This document shows positions 1 to 13,098 of a stretch of DNA of 64,000 nt, one piece after another (within the stretch, counting starts at the first letter, position 1; every line of letters starts with the position of its first letter). The DNA is taken from the NCBI GenBank assembly GCA_037013495.1, contig CM072806.1, forward strand, positions 7,432,001 to 7,496,000. The letters run 5' to 3'. Below the pieces are notes generated by a model. The model worked only from the letters and a program-made list of their open reading frames with translations. It was not told the origin of the DNA and searched no databases. The DNA comes from Hippophae tibetana (lineage: Eukaryota; Streptophyta; Magnoliopsida; Rosales; Elaeagnaceae). A program made the translations under genes and the position numbers.

Positions 1-675
1 TTACAAGAATAATAATAGCCGGTTTAATTAGGAGTTAAGTTTTTAAGTTGTGTGTTTTATTGTGATTAAAATTAGTTTTTTGTGTTTTAATTAATTTGTT
101 AAATAAAACATAAACTCATTTGGTGATAGTTTTTTGCTTTTTTGAAAAATGTAAACGACATTTTTTTGAATAATATAAGCATAACACATGAAATTTGTTT
201 GGTACCACACATTTAACATAATAATTTCATATTTAATACGTGAATCCAAATAAAAATTTACCAGAATATTTTTACACTTCCGTATAATTAACTCTGCGGT
301 AAAGAAATACCATATTCTCAAATTTATCGTACAGATTTTGATTAGTCATATTCAATTGTAGACTTTGGGACTCAGTCCTATTTGTCTTGTCCTGAATAGT
401 TGTTTGGGGGACCATTGGACAATGGGAAAATATGTTACTCTTCCTTGTCATCAAGTAGTTCTTTAGATTCTAGCTTCCCTTTCATATACGGGTGGTATAA
501 CAGCCTGGTGTACCATCGGTGTATCTAATGTATCAAATCCATTGATTTTTAAAAGAAGAAAAAAAATTAATAAAAAGATTTTCCCAGTTCTCAAAATAAT
601 ACAATCGCAATTAAAACCTAAATTTATGAATTAAACATCTCCAAATTCCTATTTTCTTCTCTTGTGATTTGAACT
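1..675. other. Upstream region of the formamidase gene
   Basis: No gene was recognised here. The stretch is AT-rich, with a somewhat more balanced block at about 350-540. It should contain the promoter and 5' leader of the gene that starts at 676; the leader just before the ATG is pyrimidine-rich, but no convincing TATA box could be fixed by eye. Confidence 0.5.
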
Positions 676-3600
676 ATGGCTCCTCGGACTCCGAAACTGG
701 TAGTGCCAATAGATATAAACATCAAGCCATGGCAGCAGAAGCTACCTCTTCATAACCGTTGGCACCCTCAAATTCCAGCAGTATCAGATGTTAAAACTGG
801 TGAACTTTTTAGAATAGAAATGGTAGATTGGACAGGAGGTATTGTTAAGGATGACAATTCTGCACTTGATATTAAGTTTATAGACTTCTCAACTGTAAGT
901 ACTTTCATTTTAACATAAAAATCAAATTTCAGTTTCAACGACCCTAAAGAGTTCCAATAACATTAGATGATTAGAACAGACCAAACATGTGGAATATTCA
1001 CGAACTTTTAAAGTAGGTAAAAAAGACATCACGGATTTGTTTGCTTATGCTTTTTAGATCTGTAAAAGCACTCATAACCAGACCCATTAAGCACAAAAAT
1101 AATCTAGCAAAACTGCTATCCATATCCATTAAGCACATTTAAAATTCTCGACAGTAGCAAAAGTACGGTGTTTCTTCTTGAATGTGCTTTATCTTAAAAT
1201 CACTTATGGTTGAAACCGCTTTTTACTATATGCACAAGAAAATAAGTTGTGGTTCCAAAGGTGGTACTAATATTGTCAACATGGATTGATATTTACTTTA
1301 AAGACTAATAGTTGGACCGCCACAGGTTCATTATCTTAGCGGACCTATTAGAATTCTGGACCAGGATGGTGTTCCGGCGAAGCCGGGTGATCTTCTGGTG
1401 GTTGAAATTTGCAACTTAGGTCCTCTACCAGGAGATGAATGGGGTTACACGGCAACCTTTGACAGAGAGAATGGGGGTGGTTTTCTGACCGACCATTTTC
1501 CACATGCAACCAAAGCAATTTGGTACTTTGAAGGAATATATGCCTATTCTCCTCACATTCCTGGTTAGTTAGTCTTTCTTTTACAAGTTATGTTTTAAAA
1601 AAGTATTGACAACTATGTTACATTGATTTGACCGAGAGAAAAAAAAAATGTTACATTGATTCTTCAATTTTATGGAACTCTTATATGTCTCGATGTAAAG
1701 TCAAAATCATCTCCTCTCCCTCCCAAGACGGAGCTGGTTTCCTCCGAATAATGTATTTGATACTCTAATTTGAGATAAATTTAGAGTAAATTAAAAGAAA
1801 TTGGTTGCAGAGATAGGTATTTTATTGGAAGATAACTAAAATCGTGGTTATTTACAAATATTCACTGTTTTTTTCCAAAACTAATCATAACTGATTAGGC
1901 ATAAAATAAGTATGGTTATTGTAATTTTAAAATTATATTTAATCAAAACTGAATATATATTAATGTTATATTTTTTTATCCACATATAATTATGTACTAA
2001 AATATACTTTTATTATTAAACACAAAACACTTTAATTAATTAAATTTTCATTCTTACATATATATCTTTATTTTAATTAAACTAAATAGTTAAATTATAA
2101 AAAAATTATTCATATTTTCATTAATTTAGTAGAACTAGTATTATTTTAACTTCTTATTTTTTTTTTAAAATATACTTTTGAGTAAATATTAAAAAATAAG
2201 AATCATGGTTAAATCGTCTTAAAATTACTATTAACTTATAACCAATATTTATTAAGCAAAATTATTCAAAATCAACCCTTCTTACATTTATCTCTAATTG
2301 GATTTGTCCGACACCCGAACACGTATTTAAAATTTTACAACACCTAGTGTCTTAAAAGAGTCTATGTAACATAACCTAACCAATCTAACGTAGTGTTAAG
2401 TGTTCAAACTACAACACAAATAGAACATGATAACAACACTAACAGTAAACCATATCAGGAGTAAGATTTCCAGGTTTAACTCACCCAGGAATAATCGGAA
2501 CAGCACCATCAATGGAACTCCTAAACATATGGAACGAAAGGGAAAGACAGCTTGAAGAGAACGGGCTTCATTCTTTGAAACTATGTGAAGTTCTGCATCA
2601 AAGACCATTGGCCAACTTACCATCAACAAAAGGTTGTGTTCTTGGAAAGGTAAACTCATTATATAAGTTCAAAAATCATTCATCAAACAGCTTAGATGCA
2701 TATTAAGAATAGACCAAAATGGTTGTAAAATTAAAATTAACACATTGTTGGAATTATAAATAGATCAAAGAAGGTACACCTGAATGGGAGAAGATAGCTA
2801 ACGAAGCAGCAAGAACAATACCAGGAAGAGAAAATGGTGGAAATTGTGACATAAAGAACCTGAGTAGAGGTTCAAAAATATACCTTCCGGTATTTGTTGA
2901 AGGTGCAAATCTTAGTACTGGTGACATGCACTTCTCACAAGGTGATGGTGAAATCTCATTCTGTGGAGCAATTGAGATGAGTGGCTTCCTGGAGCTGAAG
3001 TACATTTCATTACCTCTCTCTCTTTATAATAAATATTAGCATCACCATTTCAAAACCATAGAAAGAACTTAAATGCCATAGTGTTACTATTGGGAAACAG
3101 GTGTGAGATAATAAGAGATGGAATGAAAGAGTATCTGACGCCAATGGGACCAACTAAACTTCATGTAAACCCAATATTTGAGATTGGGCCAGTGGAGCCC
3201 AGATTCTCAGAATGGCTGGTTTTTGAGGGAATTAGTGTGGATGAATATGGAAAGCAGCATTACCTTGATGCAACAGTGGCTTACAAGCGTGCAGTACTTA
3301 ATGCCATTGACTACCTTCATAAATTTGGATATTCCAAAGAACAGGTACTTTCTTAGTTCTTAATCTCTCTTCTACTTGTATCTAAGTTAGTAATTGCTAA
3401 ATAAATAATAAAAAAGACCTGTTAAGTGATGAACAGGCTTATCTGTTGCTGTCATGTTGCCCATGTGAAGGAAGGATATCTGGAATAGTGGATACTCCTA
3501 ATGCCTGTGCTACCTTAGCCATCCCTACTGCCATCTTTGATCAGGTATTTCTTTCAATTTCCAACTTAACAATACTCAAATTACTTTTAATTTCATAAAG

Positions 3601-3850
3601 TTCAGATTCAATCAAAATTAAGTAGGGGACTAAAACTTGAAAATTTGTGTTTGAACATAAAAAAACAGAAAATATAATACATTACAAAACGTACTCTTTT
3701 AGAATAATGACTTTCATTGTGCAGGATATTCGTCCAAAAACTAACAGACCGGTGCCGGTGGGGCCTCGGCTGATAAGAAAACCTGATGTTTTGAAATGTA
3801 GTTATGATGGGAACTTGCCCACGACCAAGAATCTCAGTTCCACAAGTTAA
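676..3850 (+). CDS. Formamidase / acetamidase-formamidase family protein
   Basis: Seven exons give a 453-residue protein: 676-894, 1326-1563, 2459-2649, 2764-2999, 3101-3344, 3437-3544, 3725-3850 (TAA). All introns are GT-AG and every junction keeps frame. The start is the only ATG giving the family N-terminus MAPRTPKLVVP. Visible family blocks are GGGFLTDHFPHATKAIW and GIYAYSPHIPG in exon 2, HPGIIGTAPSMELLN in exon 3, NGGNCDIKNLSRG and GDMHFSQGDGE (residue 269 on) in exon 4, and VNPIFEIGPVEPRFSEWL in exon 5. Length is close to plant members of the FmdA/AmdA family (about 450 aa), so the gene looks intact. The family hydrolyses formamide or short amides to ammonia plus the acid; the substrate here is inferred, not shown. 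I see no signal peptide, so it is probably cytosolic. The acceptor at 2458 was preferred to one 15 bases downstream because it keeps the conserved VRFPG. It converges on the queuosine-salvage gene. Confidence 0.95.
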
Positions 3851-4175
3851 AATGTCTAGCTAATGTAAGGAAATATGTTCATGAACAAGTCATGGATAAT
3901 GTTTACATTTTGATGAGTGTACTCTTTTAATCTCTACTATAACTTCAGAAATAGAAAGATCTAATGCCGCCACCAATAAATTTATAATATGTTAGAGGAA
4001 AACAAAAGATTATGATAAATTATAAAGCACTCCTTAACATGTAAATTGAAGAACTACATTCCCATAATCAGCCATATTACTGAGCTACAACCATTGGCTT
4101 CATTTAGAAATTTCATGCCACTATGATTTTTTGTAATCTAACAGAGCAAGAACTAAACCATCAAATATAGAGCCG
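3851..4175. other. Convergent intergenic gap
   Basis: Only 325 bases separate the stop codons of the formamidase gene (+) and the queuosine-salvage gene (-). The 3' UTRs and polyadenylation signals of both genes must lie here, and the transcripts may overlap. No other feature is visible. Confidence 0.6.
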
Positions 4176-7100
4176 TCAATAGTATATAGAGAGAGTCCGA
4201 TGATGCTGCAGGGATGGAACCTGGATGCCGAAAGACCACAACCAAAGATCTAACTCCACGCTGAGCACCTGAATATTCATGATTTCCATGTTTGAACTAT
4301 TAAACCTTTAAAATGAAGAGAAAAAGGAAATGCAAAATACTTATCCATACCTGTTTTCCTGCTTTTACACTGATCAACTCCCTCATTTTTTCTACAGCAA
4401 AAATAGAACAAGCTCGCAGTTCAACTTCCTCTTCACTGCCTGGAACAATTTCACTGTTAGACTCAATTTTGTTGGCAAGGTTTAAACTGTATTTGAGCAC
4501 ACCTAGCCGTCGAAGAACAGCTGGAACAATATAGTCTGCCATTATAGTTATCGAGCTTATGTCATAAAATTCTCCATATCCTTGGCCCTGGAATGCACCC
4601 CATAAATCTGCAGCGAATATCTGAGCTCTTTTATACAAGAAAACCTGGTGTCCTCTGTACAGTGAGTGATCCCGAAACCCTATGAACATTTTAATTATTG
4701 AAAGTTTAGTCAATATACCAGCTGTTCAAGGATATTACTAAGTTAAACTTGAACAACCATCTCCTAGTAGTTTGACTTTGACACAACATGATAAACCAAA
4801 ACTGCTGACATTCATGAAATAAAATCCGAAAACAGTTATACCAGGAAAGTGTTGAGTAACAAGAGCAACAAGCTTAACAGCTGACTTTCCACACGACGCC
4901 ACAAGATTCGATGCCTTACCACCAAAGCTTCTCTCAAGTTCAAACCCAGCCTGTTCAATTTGACATCATTAACTTAAATTAGTGCACAATAAGAATATTA
5001 CGAAATTAGAGAATCATTCCCTACAATAAAGCAAGAGGAGACACAAGAAATGAGAATGTAAGTTACTAATTTATACTCTCAAAGTGTAAAAGTTAAAATA
5101 ACCTCATGCAGCAACCGAACTCGTTCATCCTCCAAAGGAAGTGTCCTTGGCCATTTTAACAATTCACGTAATTGATGACCTTGCAAACAAAAGGATTCTG
5201 TCAATTCACCATCAAACTACGATGCTGCACCTCAGTGAAAGATTGCCAAGTATGGTTAATTTATTCATCTGAGGGAGTATTAAGCAAATTATGCATTTCG
5301 ATCGAAAGATGAATTCGAAAAACCTAATACCAGTGTACTTCTGCAGACGATCAACATCAAAAGCAGATTTGTCCTTCTCTAATGCTGCCTTAAGCCCCGA
5401 GGCCAAATGATCATAACTTAAATCCTTATCTGTTAAAATGCAAGATGCAGAAAAAGATAAAAAGGTAAAACTAAATCAAATAACAACCATCAAACAGATA
5501 CAAGTCTGCATAATTTTCTCAATCATGAACGAAAAATTGAAGGATAGAAAGGACATAGGAGTAATCTCTATCATCTTGACTTGGTAATGATTTCAATATA
5601 TTTATGGAACCATGTGTGATTGCTAGGAAAAAAAATTATACTTTTAAACATATTGATTTTTATTACTTTTAGTAATATGGTGATGCAAATCCATGGGGAT
5701 GCTTGAGAACAAATTCAAACATCAAAGGTTGGATTAAGAGCATGGAGTTAAAAAATGGTTTTTGGTACTAGTCGATCGATCGAGCAACAAGCGTACATCG
5801 ATCAAGGAGTCTGCGTAAAATTTGGTTCCCAATTTTAATGACTCGATTGATCAAGATAGGGCTCCATCAATCGAGCAAGTTCATAAAAATAGAACAAATG
5901 ACGAAAAGGGACACGTTTTTATGACAATAAGCTAATTTTTTAATGAGGCATTATTGTAAAATCCCACTTTGGATGTGTATAAGTACTAAGAGTGCCTAGG
6001 AGCCATTTTGTGTGCTAGTTAGTGTGTGAGAGTAAGAAGAGATAAAGGAGACCATTTGAGAGTAGAAGCTTTGTTAAGTCTCTTTGAGTGCTATTTCTCT
6101 TAAGTGTGTATTTTTCTTCAAAATATCTCCATTGTAACTTGTAATCTCCAAAAAAACGTTAGTGGAACTCATCTCCATTTGAAAGGGATGAAGAAGTAAA
6201 AATAAACTCACTACATTGAGGACGAGATTTTCATGGAGTAACACAAGGGGTTTGTTGAAAAGAATAAAAGTGACATGGTGTGTCTCTTGAAGAAGTCTTT
6301 ACATGACTTGAAACAATCTCCAAGATGTTAGTACAAGAGATTCGACAATTTTGTGTTGAAGATTGGGTTCAAACAGAACAAACATGATAATTATGTATAT
6401 TTGAGAGGTACAACTAGCTCTAACACTATTTTTATTGTTATATGTTAATGACATGTTGATAGCTAGTTGTGATCGGTCTCAAATTACCAAGTTAAAGAGT
6501 CAACTTAATTCTGAGTTTAAGATGAAGGATATTGGGTGTATCAAGAAGATTTTGGGAATGAAAATTAGAGGAGATTGAGTAAATGGTATGTTGTTCATTA
6601 CTCAATAGGGGTACTATGAGAAAGTTTTGAAACGATTTAATGTGATCAATGTTATATAACTCCAATAGCATCACATTTCAAGTTATCGGTCTCAAACTCT
6701 CCTAGGATAGATGAGGAAAAGAAAGATATGGAGAAGGTGCCTTATGCAAGTACAATGGGTAGTTTAATATATTTGATGATTTGTACAAAACCAGATATTG
6801 CATTTAGTGCCAATTTTGTGAGTCGTTACATGGCTAATCCAGGTAGAAATCATTGGAAGGCTATGAAATGGGTGATGAGGTATCTGCAAGGTACAACGGG
6901 AATTGGTCTTCTCTATGATCGCTCTAAGGAGTTAAGTGTTAATGTGATGGGTTATGTGAATTCCGACTTTGTTGATGATCATGATAAGAGGCGTTTAATC
7001 ACAAGTTATTTGTTTGGTTTTGGAGGAAACTTAGTGAGTTAGAAAGCTGAATTATAGTTTATAGTGAATTTGTCTTCTATAGAGGCAGTATTTGTCGTCG

Positions 7101-9881
7101 CAACGGAAGCGGTGAAAGAAGTTATATGGTTGAAGGGTTTGGCTAGTAAACTCGGGTTTGAGAAAAATAAGGTAATGGTTCATTGTGGCAATCAATGTGC
7201 AATTCGCTTGACCAAGAATCCTCAAAGTTTGTGAAGTTTCAAACTTTGGTCGAGGTGACCACCCTTATGTAAATGAAAGTGAAAGGGGTGGGTCTTCGCC
7301 TAAAAGAATGAGATCCAAGGATTAGCATCAAGATAGAGAATTGCAATATTGTGATGCAAATCCATGGGGATGCTTTAGAACCAATTCCAGCATCAAAAGT
7401 TGGATTAAGAGAGCATTACATGTGGTTCAAAATGATTTCTGGTACTAATCGATTGATCCAGCAACGGTCGTGCACCGATCGAAGAGTTTCTATGTAAAAT
7501 TGGTAAGTCTTGTCTTAATCGATCGAGCTCTATCTCAATCAATCAAACAAGTTCAAAGAAACAAAACAAATGGTGAAAAAGGACAAGTTTTTCATGACAA
7601 GAAGCTATTTTATAGTAAAATCCCACTTTGAGCGTGTATAGCACTAAAGAATGCCATAGAAGCCATTTTATGTGATAGTTAGTGTGGGAGAGTAAAAAGA
7701 GAGAAAGTAGGTCATTAGAGAGAGGAAGAAAAGTTAGAAAAGAGAAAAAGTTAGGGTTTTTCACCATTATTATGGGTGGAAACTTTGTAAGGTCTCTTTG
7801 AGTGTATTTCTCTTCAAGATATTTTCATTGTAATTTGTAATTTACAAAAGAATCTAATGAAACTCTTCTTCATTTGAAATGAGTGAAAAAGTAGAATAAA
7901 CTCACCACATTGGTTGAGTTAAATCACTTTAAACTTGATGTATTCTTTCTTTTATTATTTCCTTGCATTATTTTCCTATTAGTTGATATTTCATTCTAGG
8001 TTTTGTGGCTTGTGATGTTTTGTTGAATGTTCTAAATTTGATATTGTTGCATGAGAAATTTCTATTTTTACTTGGATTCTTAAACATTTAAAATATCTAG
8101 AGGTTTACATGTTACATAACACTATTATAAATAAAAACTTGAGTAAAAATAATTTAAATTTTCTGTAATATCGAAAAATAATTGAATTTGTCACAAATAA
8201 CATGACAATATTAACACATATAACTATCATTCTCTTTGTCACATTCACTCTCCTAATAGTAAAACCAGTGCTACTTAATGTGAAGCCTATTAATGTATAT
8301 CTTTATCAAGACACTTTCCTAAAAGACGCAATCGTAATTTGGTTGACAACCTCAAAGTGTTCTTACATCCACCTTGAGTTTTAATATATATCTATTAACA
8401 TATTAATGTATATCTGCTAATGTATATCATGTTATAGGTTTTAAGCGTATCTAATTTACTTATAACTCCTATATAAAGACATCATGTATATTTTTTAAAA
8501 TAAAATACAATATAATCATTAAATATTTCTAAAAAACTCAAAGTTGATTTAAAAGGAAACCAACGAGCATCCCATCATTCCTTGAAAATGTTGATAATAA
8601 TTAAGAAAATTAACAATAAAGTACTAGAATGTATTAAAAAATGTGTTGTTACATTTTTAACAAATGTTTAAATTTTCATTCAATTATTACATTTATAGTG
8701 TTGTGCTTAAAAGTTCATCTCGTTACTAGAAAGAGAGGAGTACAACTTTTAACATGAGTAACATGGAAAAACAAATCAACGGAAATATCTAAAATAATAT
8801 TTTACATGTTAGTAATAGTCTTCTATATAATATGTGTATCCTATATTTAATAAATAGGGCCAAAAAAGTGTTACATAAGTGAGTAATAATCAAATAAATT
8901 AACCTAATATAACTGATTAATTGAGAAGAATATATATAAAAACTATTAACTTTTAGAAAGTTTTTTTACAACATTATTTAATATCACTTATATATAATTT
9001 TTAAGAAAAATATCACTTATATATCATAAATTTGACTAACTTTATATTTTAATAAAATTTAATAGAATATTTTCAACTAAAAGGTACTGCTACCTAATGT
9101 TACTGTATATAATTACCCGTAGGAAAAAATATTCTATAAGTGCAATAGGTGAAATAGGTGAGATAAATTATATAATTAAGTTTAATAATTTATAAGTAAT
9201 ATATTAAAATTTCATTAAATTAATTATATAATTAAGTTTAATAATTTTTAAATAATATATTAACATTTCATTAAATTTAAAAATTAGGAAGTTCGTACCT
9301 GATGTCTTTATTGTTAGCTTAATAAATATCTATTAGTTCAATTTTTCAAACTTAAGAAATTTTTAATGTACTATTTAGAATATATTGGAGACCTAGCTTA
9401 CTATTTTACGAACTTATTGGAATTATAAGATATTATTGGAAACTAACGGATACCAGTGTACCCTTACTCGTAAGTCGTAATTAGCATTCCTCTTCCAATA
9501 AAAATAAAAGATAGGGAGATGAATGGCATACCAGGCCAAAAGCAGAAATTGAGAGTATCCAATACGAAGAGGTACTGAACGGTGAGCGGGCCACTGTCAA
9601 AATAGTGAATCCCTTCAAAATCCCAACTAACTTTCGGAATCGATTCAATGGTCTCCACAAATTTATCAATCCCTGCAGTAATTTCCAGCTCCACACATAA
9701 ACCAACAACAATTAAAAAATGTAGCATTATTTTCATTTTCGACTAAGCTTTTGTGCATTTTCTCGGCACAAAACTCGCAATATTCGTTAAACAAAACGAC
9801 GAAGAACAAACCTAAGGGGTCGACGAAGACGTGGGAAGAGTTAGTTGCGACCCAAGCAGAGCTTGCCCTAACATCATCCAT
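4176..9881 (-). CDS. QNG1: Queuosine 5'-phosphate N-glycosylase (queuosine salvage protein, DUF2419)
   Basis: Seven exons on the minus strand give 305 residues: 9881-9812, 9672-9532, 5429-5331, 5179-5103, 4950-4842, 4679-4351, 4268-4176 (TGA). All introns are GT-AG and phases agree. Recognisable blocks are RASSAWVATNSSHVFVD at the N-terminus, VSWDFEGIHYFDSGPLTVQY and FVLDTLNFCFWPD (exon 2 into 3), ELERSFGGKASNLV (exon 5), FRDHSLYRGHQVFLYKRAQI from residue 167, SSITIMADYIVPAVLRRLG (Asp214 in the conserved ADY), and the C-terminal HHRTLSIYY. Known family role: the enzyme splits queuosine 5'-phosphate to release queuine, which tRNA-guanine transglycosylase inserts at wobble position 34 of GUN-anticodon tRNAs; eukaryotes cannot make queuine. 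Length is normal. The oddity is the 4.1-kb second intron (5430-9531), which contains a copia element on the opposite strand; the other introns are 82-162 bp. The gene looks functional if this intron is spliced. Confidence 0.93.
5681..6215 (+). repeat. Left (5') LTR of the intronic copia element
   Basis: This is the left member of the direct-repeat pair. It starts TGATGCAAAT, holds a cluster of TCGATCGA-type palindromes around 5770-5870, and ends about at CTACA. It aligns along its length with 7352-7909, with indels. The exact right edge is uncertain by a few bases because similarity continues to CATTG. Confidence 0.8.
6245..7250 (+). pseudogene. Copia pol remnant (reverse transcriptase end and RNase H)
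   Basis: Conceptual translation shows broken copia blocks in order: a KKSLHDLKQSPR-like segment near 6285, a MLIAS segment near 6450, a FKMKDIG segment near 6515, then the longest open part at 6728-7042 with YASTMGSLIYLM, CTKPDIAF and KWVMRYLQGTTG, and finally RNase H similarity (IEAVFVVATEAVKEVIWL) to about 7230. Several stops and frame changes interrupt it, and everything upstream of the RT is missing. It cannot encode a working polyprotein. Confidence 0.85.
7352..7909 (+). repeat. Right (3') LTR of the intronic copia element
   Basis: This is the right member of the LTR pair, with the same TGATGCAAATCCATGGGGAT start and a CTCACCACA end. It is about 23 bp longer than the left LTR, and carries an extra segment around 7725-7775. 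Confidence 0.8.
9168..9279. repeat. Tandem duplication, 56-bp unit, two copies
   Basis: The segment from TTATATAATTAAG at 9168 is repeated at 9224 with few changes through TTTCATTAAAT. It lies in intron 2 of QNG1, between the copia element and exon 2. It is AT-rich and has no coding sense. Confidence 0.7.
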
Positions 9882-12804
9882 GGCTTCGACTTTATAAAAC
9901 TTTCACACACCACATTGCAACGCTCTAAAAAATCTGTTAAACTCGATTTTTATATAATAAACAAAAGCAACCTCCATACAATACTATTTAGACTGCCTTT
10001 TCGAAGTTTGGTGGTGCTACATAAATAAAGAATAGTATCCCTGCTTTTTTTTCATTTAAATGTTATAGGAGAAAAACGATAAAAATAATAACTTTAAAAT
10101 CTATAATTATAAAAATAATAAAATAATATTATTATATATTTTTATTATTAAAAAAATTTAAATATCATTTAATTTTATATTTTATGTAAATACTATTTAA
10201 ATTATAATTATAATTATTTAATATTAAATGTATTTTAATTAAAATATATTAAATATTATTCTAAATGTAATATATAAATTATTCTTAATTGATATTTTTT
10301 ACAAATTTAATAGATTAAATAAAATGGTTGATAATATAATAAATAAATAACATAAATTACTTTTGTAACAACTCACCTTTAAAAAAAAAAGACAAACCCT
10401 AAATCATGTTTATACCGATAAGTAAAAAAAACTTAAAAGACATCAATTAAGATAATTAAAAATAGTATTTTAAAATTTACCCCTTTAAGATTGATAAATT
10501 AAAATTAATATTTTAAAATTTACAATTAATTAAAAATAATAATTCAACCATGCACATATAATTAAAATTTGTGTATTTAAAATGTATCTGATTTGGGATA
10601 TAAAGTAAAAATTAAAGTATTCTAAATGTAATATACCCCCAGTTTTCGGGTTAAATTATATTTTTTTATTTTTGAATTCAAAATGTATTTGTGATATGCA
10701 TGTCATATGGGAAGTAATGCTTAAAAATTAGAGAAAATACAAAAGTGAGGGCTCTTCACATATATACCACTTTTTAGTGGAAGTTTCGTACTTTCATACA
10801 ATGATACAAAAAAACAAAAACGAATGTTGCTACGTGCCGAGTTCAGTGCAGGCAAAATTCCCACTTTCTTTTTTATTTTTGTTACTAACAACACTTGTTA
10901 ATTTCAAAAAATAAAATATATAAGATAATCGGCTAAAAACGATAAAATTTTGCGTACAAGAAGTACAAATATGAATAAAATTAAGTTATTTTAATTCTTT
11001 ATTTTTATAAAAAAATAAGATATGTTATAAATAAAAATGAGACTAACCATAATATTTTTTAGATATGAAGAGATTCTTACAAGAGTCTAAAATCTCGCAG
11101 CACACTAATTTTATCTTGAAAATAATATTATTAAAATTATTTTTTTATTATTATAATAAAATTAATCTATAAAATTTTCATTTCAATTCTTAATATTAAT
11201 TATATTTAACATTATTAATATAATAAAAAAATTAATAGTATTGTCACCTAATAAATTTGACGTCAACTTTTCTTTCTTCTAACCTTTCGATCAAGTAAAA
11301 GGCTAACTTACTAAGGTTGTATCTTACGTCATAATACGTTAATCGTGTAATAGGTTGTTATTAAAATAAATATTTTTTATTAAATAAAATTTAACACAAA
11401 AGACTAATTTTTAAAATTAATTTTAAAGTTCTATATCTTTATACTTCAAAATTACCTATGAATCGTTAAAAAGACAAAGAAAAAAAAATATCAATCAAAC
11501 ATAATTTTGGACTTAACTATAGACAGCATCTTTAAAGTATATATATTAAATTAGATATAAAATTGAAGATATAAGGTAATATAATTATTTATATTCATTT
11601 CTTAATAAGTTAATTAGATTATAACATATAAATTATATGCATTAAATTATGATAAAAGTAAGGTCGCCATCACCTATTTTTTGATAAATATGAATTTAAT
11701 ATGATCTAAAATAAATTTAAAGATCTTTAATTTAAATTTAAAATTATTAAAATTAATTTATGAATTATTATAATATATAAAATATGACATAAATAATATT
11801 TGAATTTGAATTTAATGTATTTATAAAAAAATTATTATTTATAATTACATCTAAAAAAATCAAAAGAATAAGAAATATATTTATATAATTATTAAATTAT
11901 TATAAATATTTATATTTATTTTTAAGTTAAAATAATAATTTAATATAATTATGATATATATAATATTTAAAAATAATATATTATAAAATAAAATATGTAT
12001 TTATTTATAATTTAATAATTATTATTTATTTATAATTTAATAGTAATTATTTATTGATTGAATACAATGCATTAAAATATATAAATTTAAATTCAATTGA
12101 TTATATATTTTTTATTTTATCTAATTTTAAAATTTATTAATTGAATTAAATTTTAATTTAACTTATCACATCAAAATTTTAATTTAAATATATTTATTCA
12201 TTCTTAATTAGAAGAATTATTCTTAAGCAAATGCCTATGTGGGGTCGGTAGACTCGGGACAATGATAGAAACATGTGATCTTCTTTAATATTATTATATA
12301 TTATAAACACACTTATAATTAATATATAATTATATAAGATAGACTATAATCACGAATAAACAAGTCAAACGTGTGTTTCTTTGCATTCTTGGGCCTGGGT
12401 CAGCTCAGGGGTGTGCTAAACACACAAATTTGGTAACTCGAATTGATTTCTTTTCTTTTACTTTTTTTTTACAATAAATTAATAGAGATATGATATAATC
12501 TATTTTTTTTAAATTTATCGTTATAAATCACATTATTTATTATATATACATTTTAAATGTGAATTTTGAGTTTATGGACTTAACCCTCAAATATGTTTAA
12601 TCTATTTTTAGTTAAGATACTTCTACTTGGAATTAAAAAGGAGAAATTTGTAATAAATCATAAATAATATGATGTAATATTATTAATAAATATAATTATA
12701 TTTAATAAAAAATTATATTATTTGTAATTATAATTTAGTTATAATATATCTACATTTTTTATAATTTCATGTATGAAATTTTAATTGTGTATAATTGAAA
12801 CTGC
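9882..12804. other. AT-rich intergenic region upstream of QNG1
   Basis: About 2.9 kb with no supportable gene. The first few hundred bases should contain the QNG1 promoter and leader on the minus strand. Less AT-rich islands occur at about 10740-10870 and 12220-12440; neither gave a recognisable protein. The rest is very AT-rich with runs of A and T. Confidence 0.5.
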
Positions 12805-12809
12805 AATTA
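12805..12809. other. Target-site duplication AATTA, left copy
   Basis: AATTA directly precedes the TG of the left LTR and is repeated exactly at 17783-17787 directly after the CA of the right LTR, which fixes both ends of the gypsy element. Confidence 0.9.
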
Positions 12810-13098
12810 TGTTACAGTAAACTTGCAGGTAAGAAGATAAACGAGAGAATAGCAGAAGAAATGCTGGATTTAGGTAAAATTCTCTATATCACTTTTCTGA
12901 TTTCCTACATAACTTTATATATAGTCTTAGAATTGATGAATAAACCCTAACTGATTTTCTGACATTCATAACAGAAAACCTTAATTTATTCGGTGGTCCT
13001 TTTTCAGTTTTTCTAACCGAATTGGTGCGCCCTTTTCTGCCTCTCTCCTGCGTGCGCGATGATCCTCTGGTGAGCAGGAGTAGGACGAGTTCGTATCA
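12810..13098 (-). repeat. 3' LTR of the gypsy element
   Basis: It runs from TGTTACAG to GTATCA, 289 bp. It aligns to 17488-17782 with scattered substitutions and a few indels, including a short CCAGGA-type expansion in the other copy. The reading frame of the chromodomain-like tail runs into this LTR and stops at 13013. Confidence 0.92.

Larger units (their letters stand above)
5681..7909 (+). mobile_element. Internally deleted Ty1/copia retrotransposon in intron 2 of QNG1
   Basis: Two long direct repeats, 5681-6215 and 7352-7909, both begin TGATGCAAATCCATGGGGAT and end near CTCAC(C/T)ACA, so they read as LTRs. Between them are about 1.1 kb with decayed reverse transcriptase and RNase H similarity and no gag, protease or integrase. 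The flanks (TATGG before, TTGGT after) do not give a clean target-site duplication, and no standard tRNA-Met primer site follows the left LTR. The copy is antisense to the host gene and confined to one intron. It is old: the LTRs differ by many substitutions and indels. Confidence 0.85.

Noticed and set aside
91-454. Two minus-strand open frames upstream of the formamidase gene
   Set aside because: Low-complexity, AT-driven translations with no family motif and no splice partners.
2474-2649. Acceptor at 2473 for formamidase exon 3
   Set aside because: It keeps frame but removes VRFP, which related proteins keep; the acceptor at 2458 was preferred.
2396-3005. Minus-strand frames inside the formamidase gene
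   Set aside because: They lie opposite exons 3 and 4 of a well-supported plus-strand gene and have no motif of their own.
5179-5231. Apparent frameshift or stop between QNG1 exons 3 and 4
   Set aside because: Extending exon 4 upstream of 5179 gives stops, but the acceptor at 5180-5181 (GCAAG) restores phase and the family sequence, so the gene is intact.
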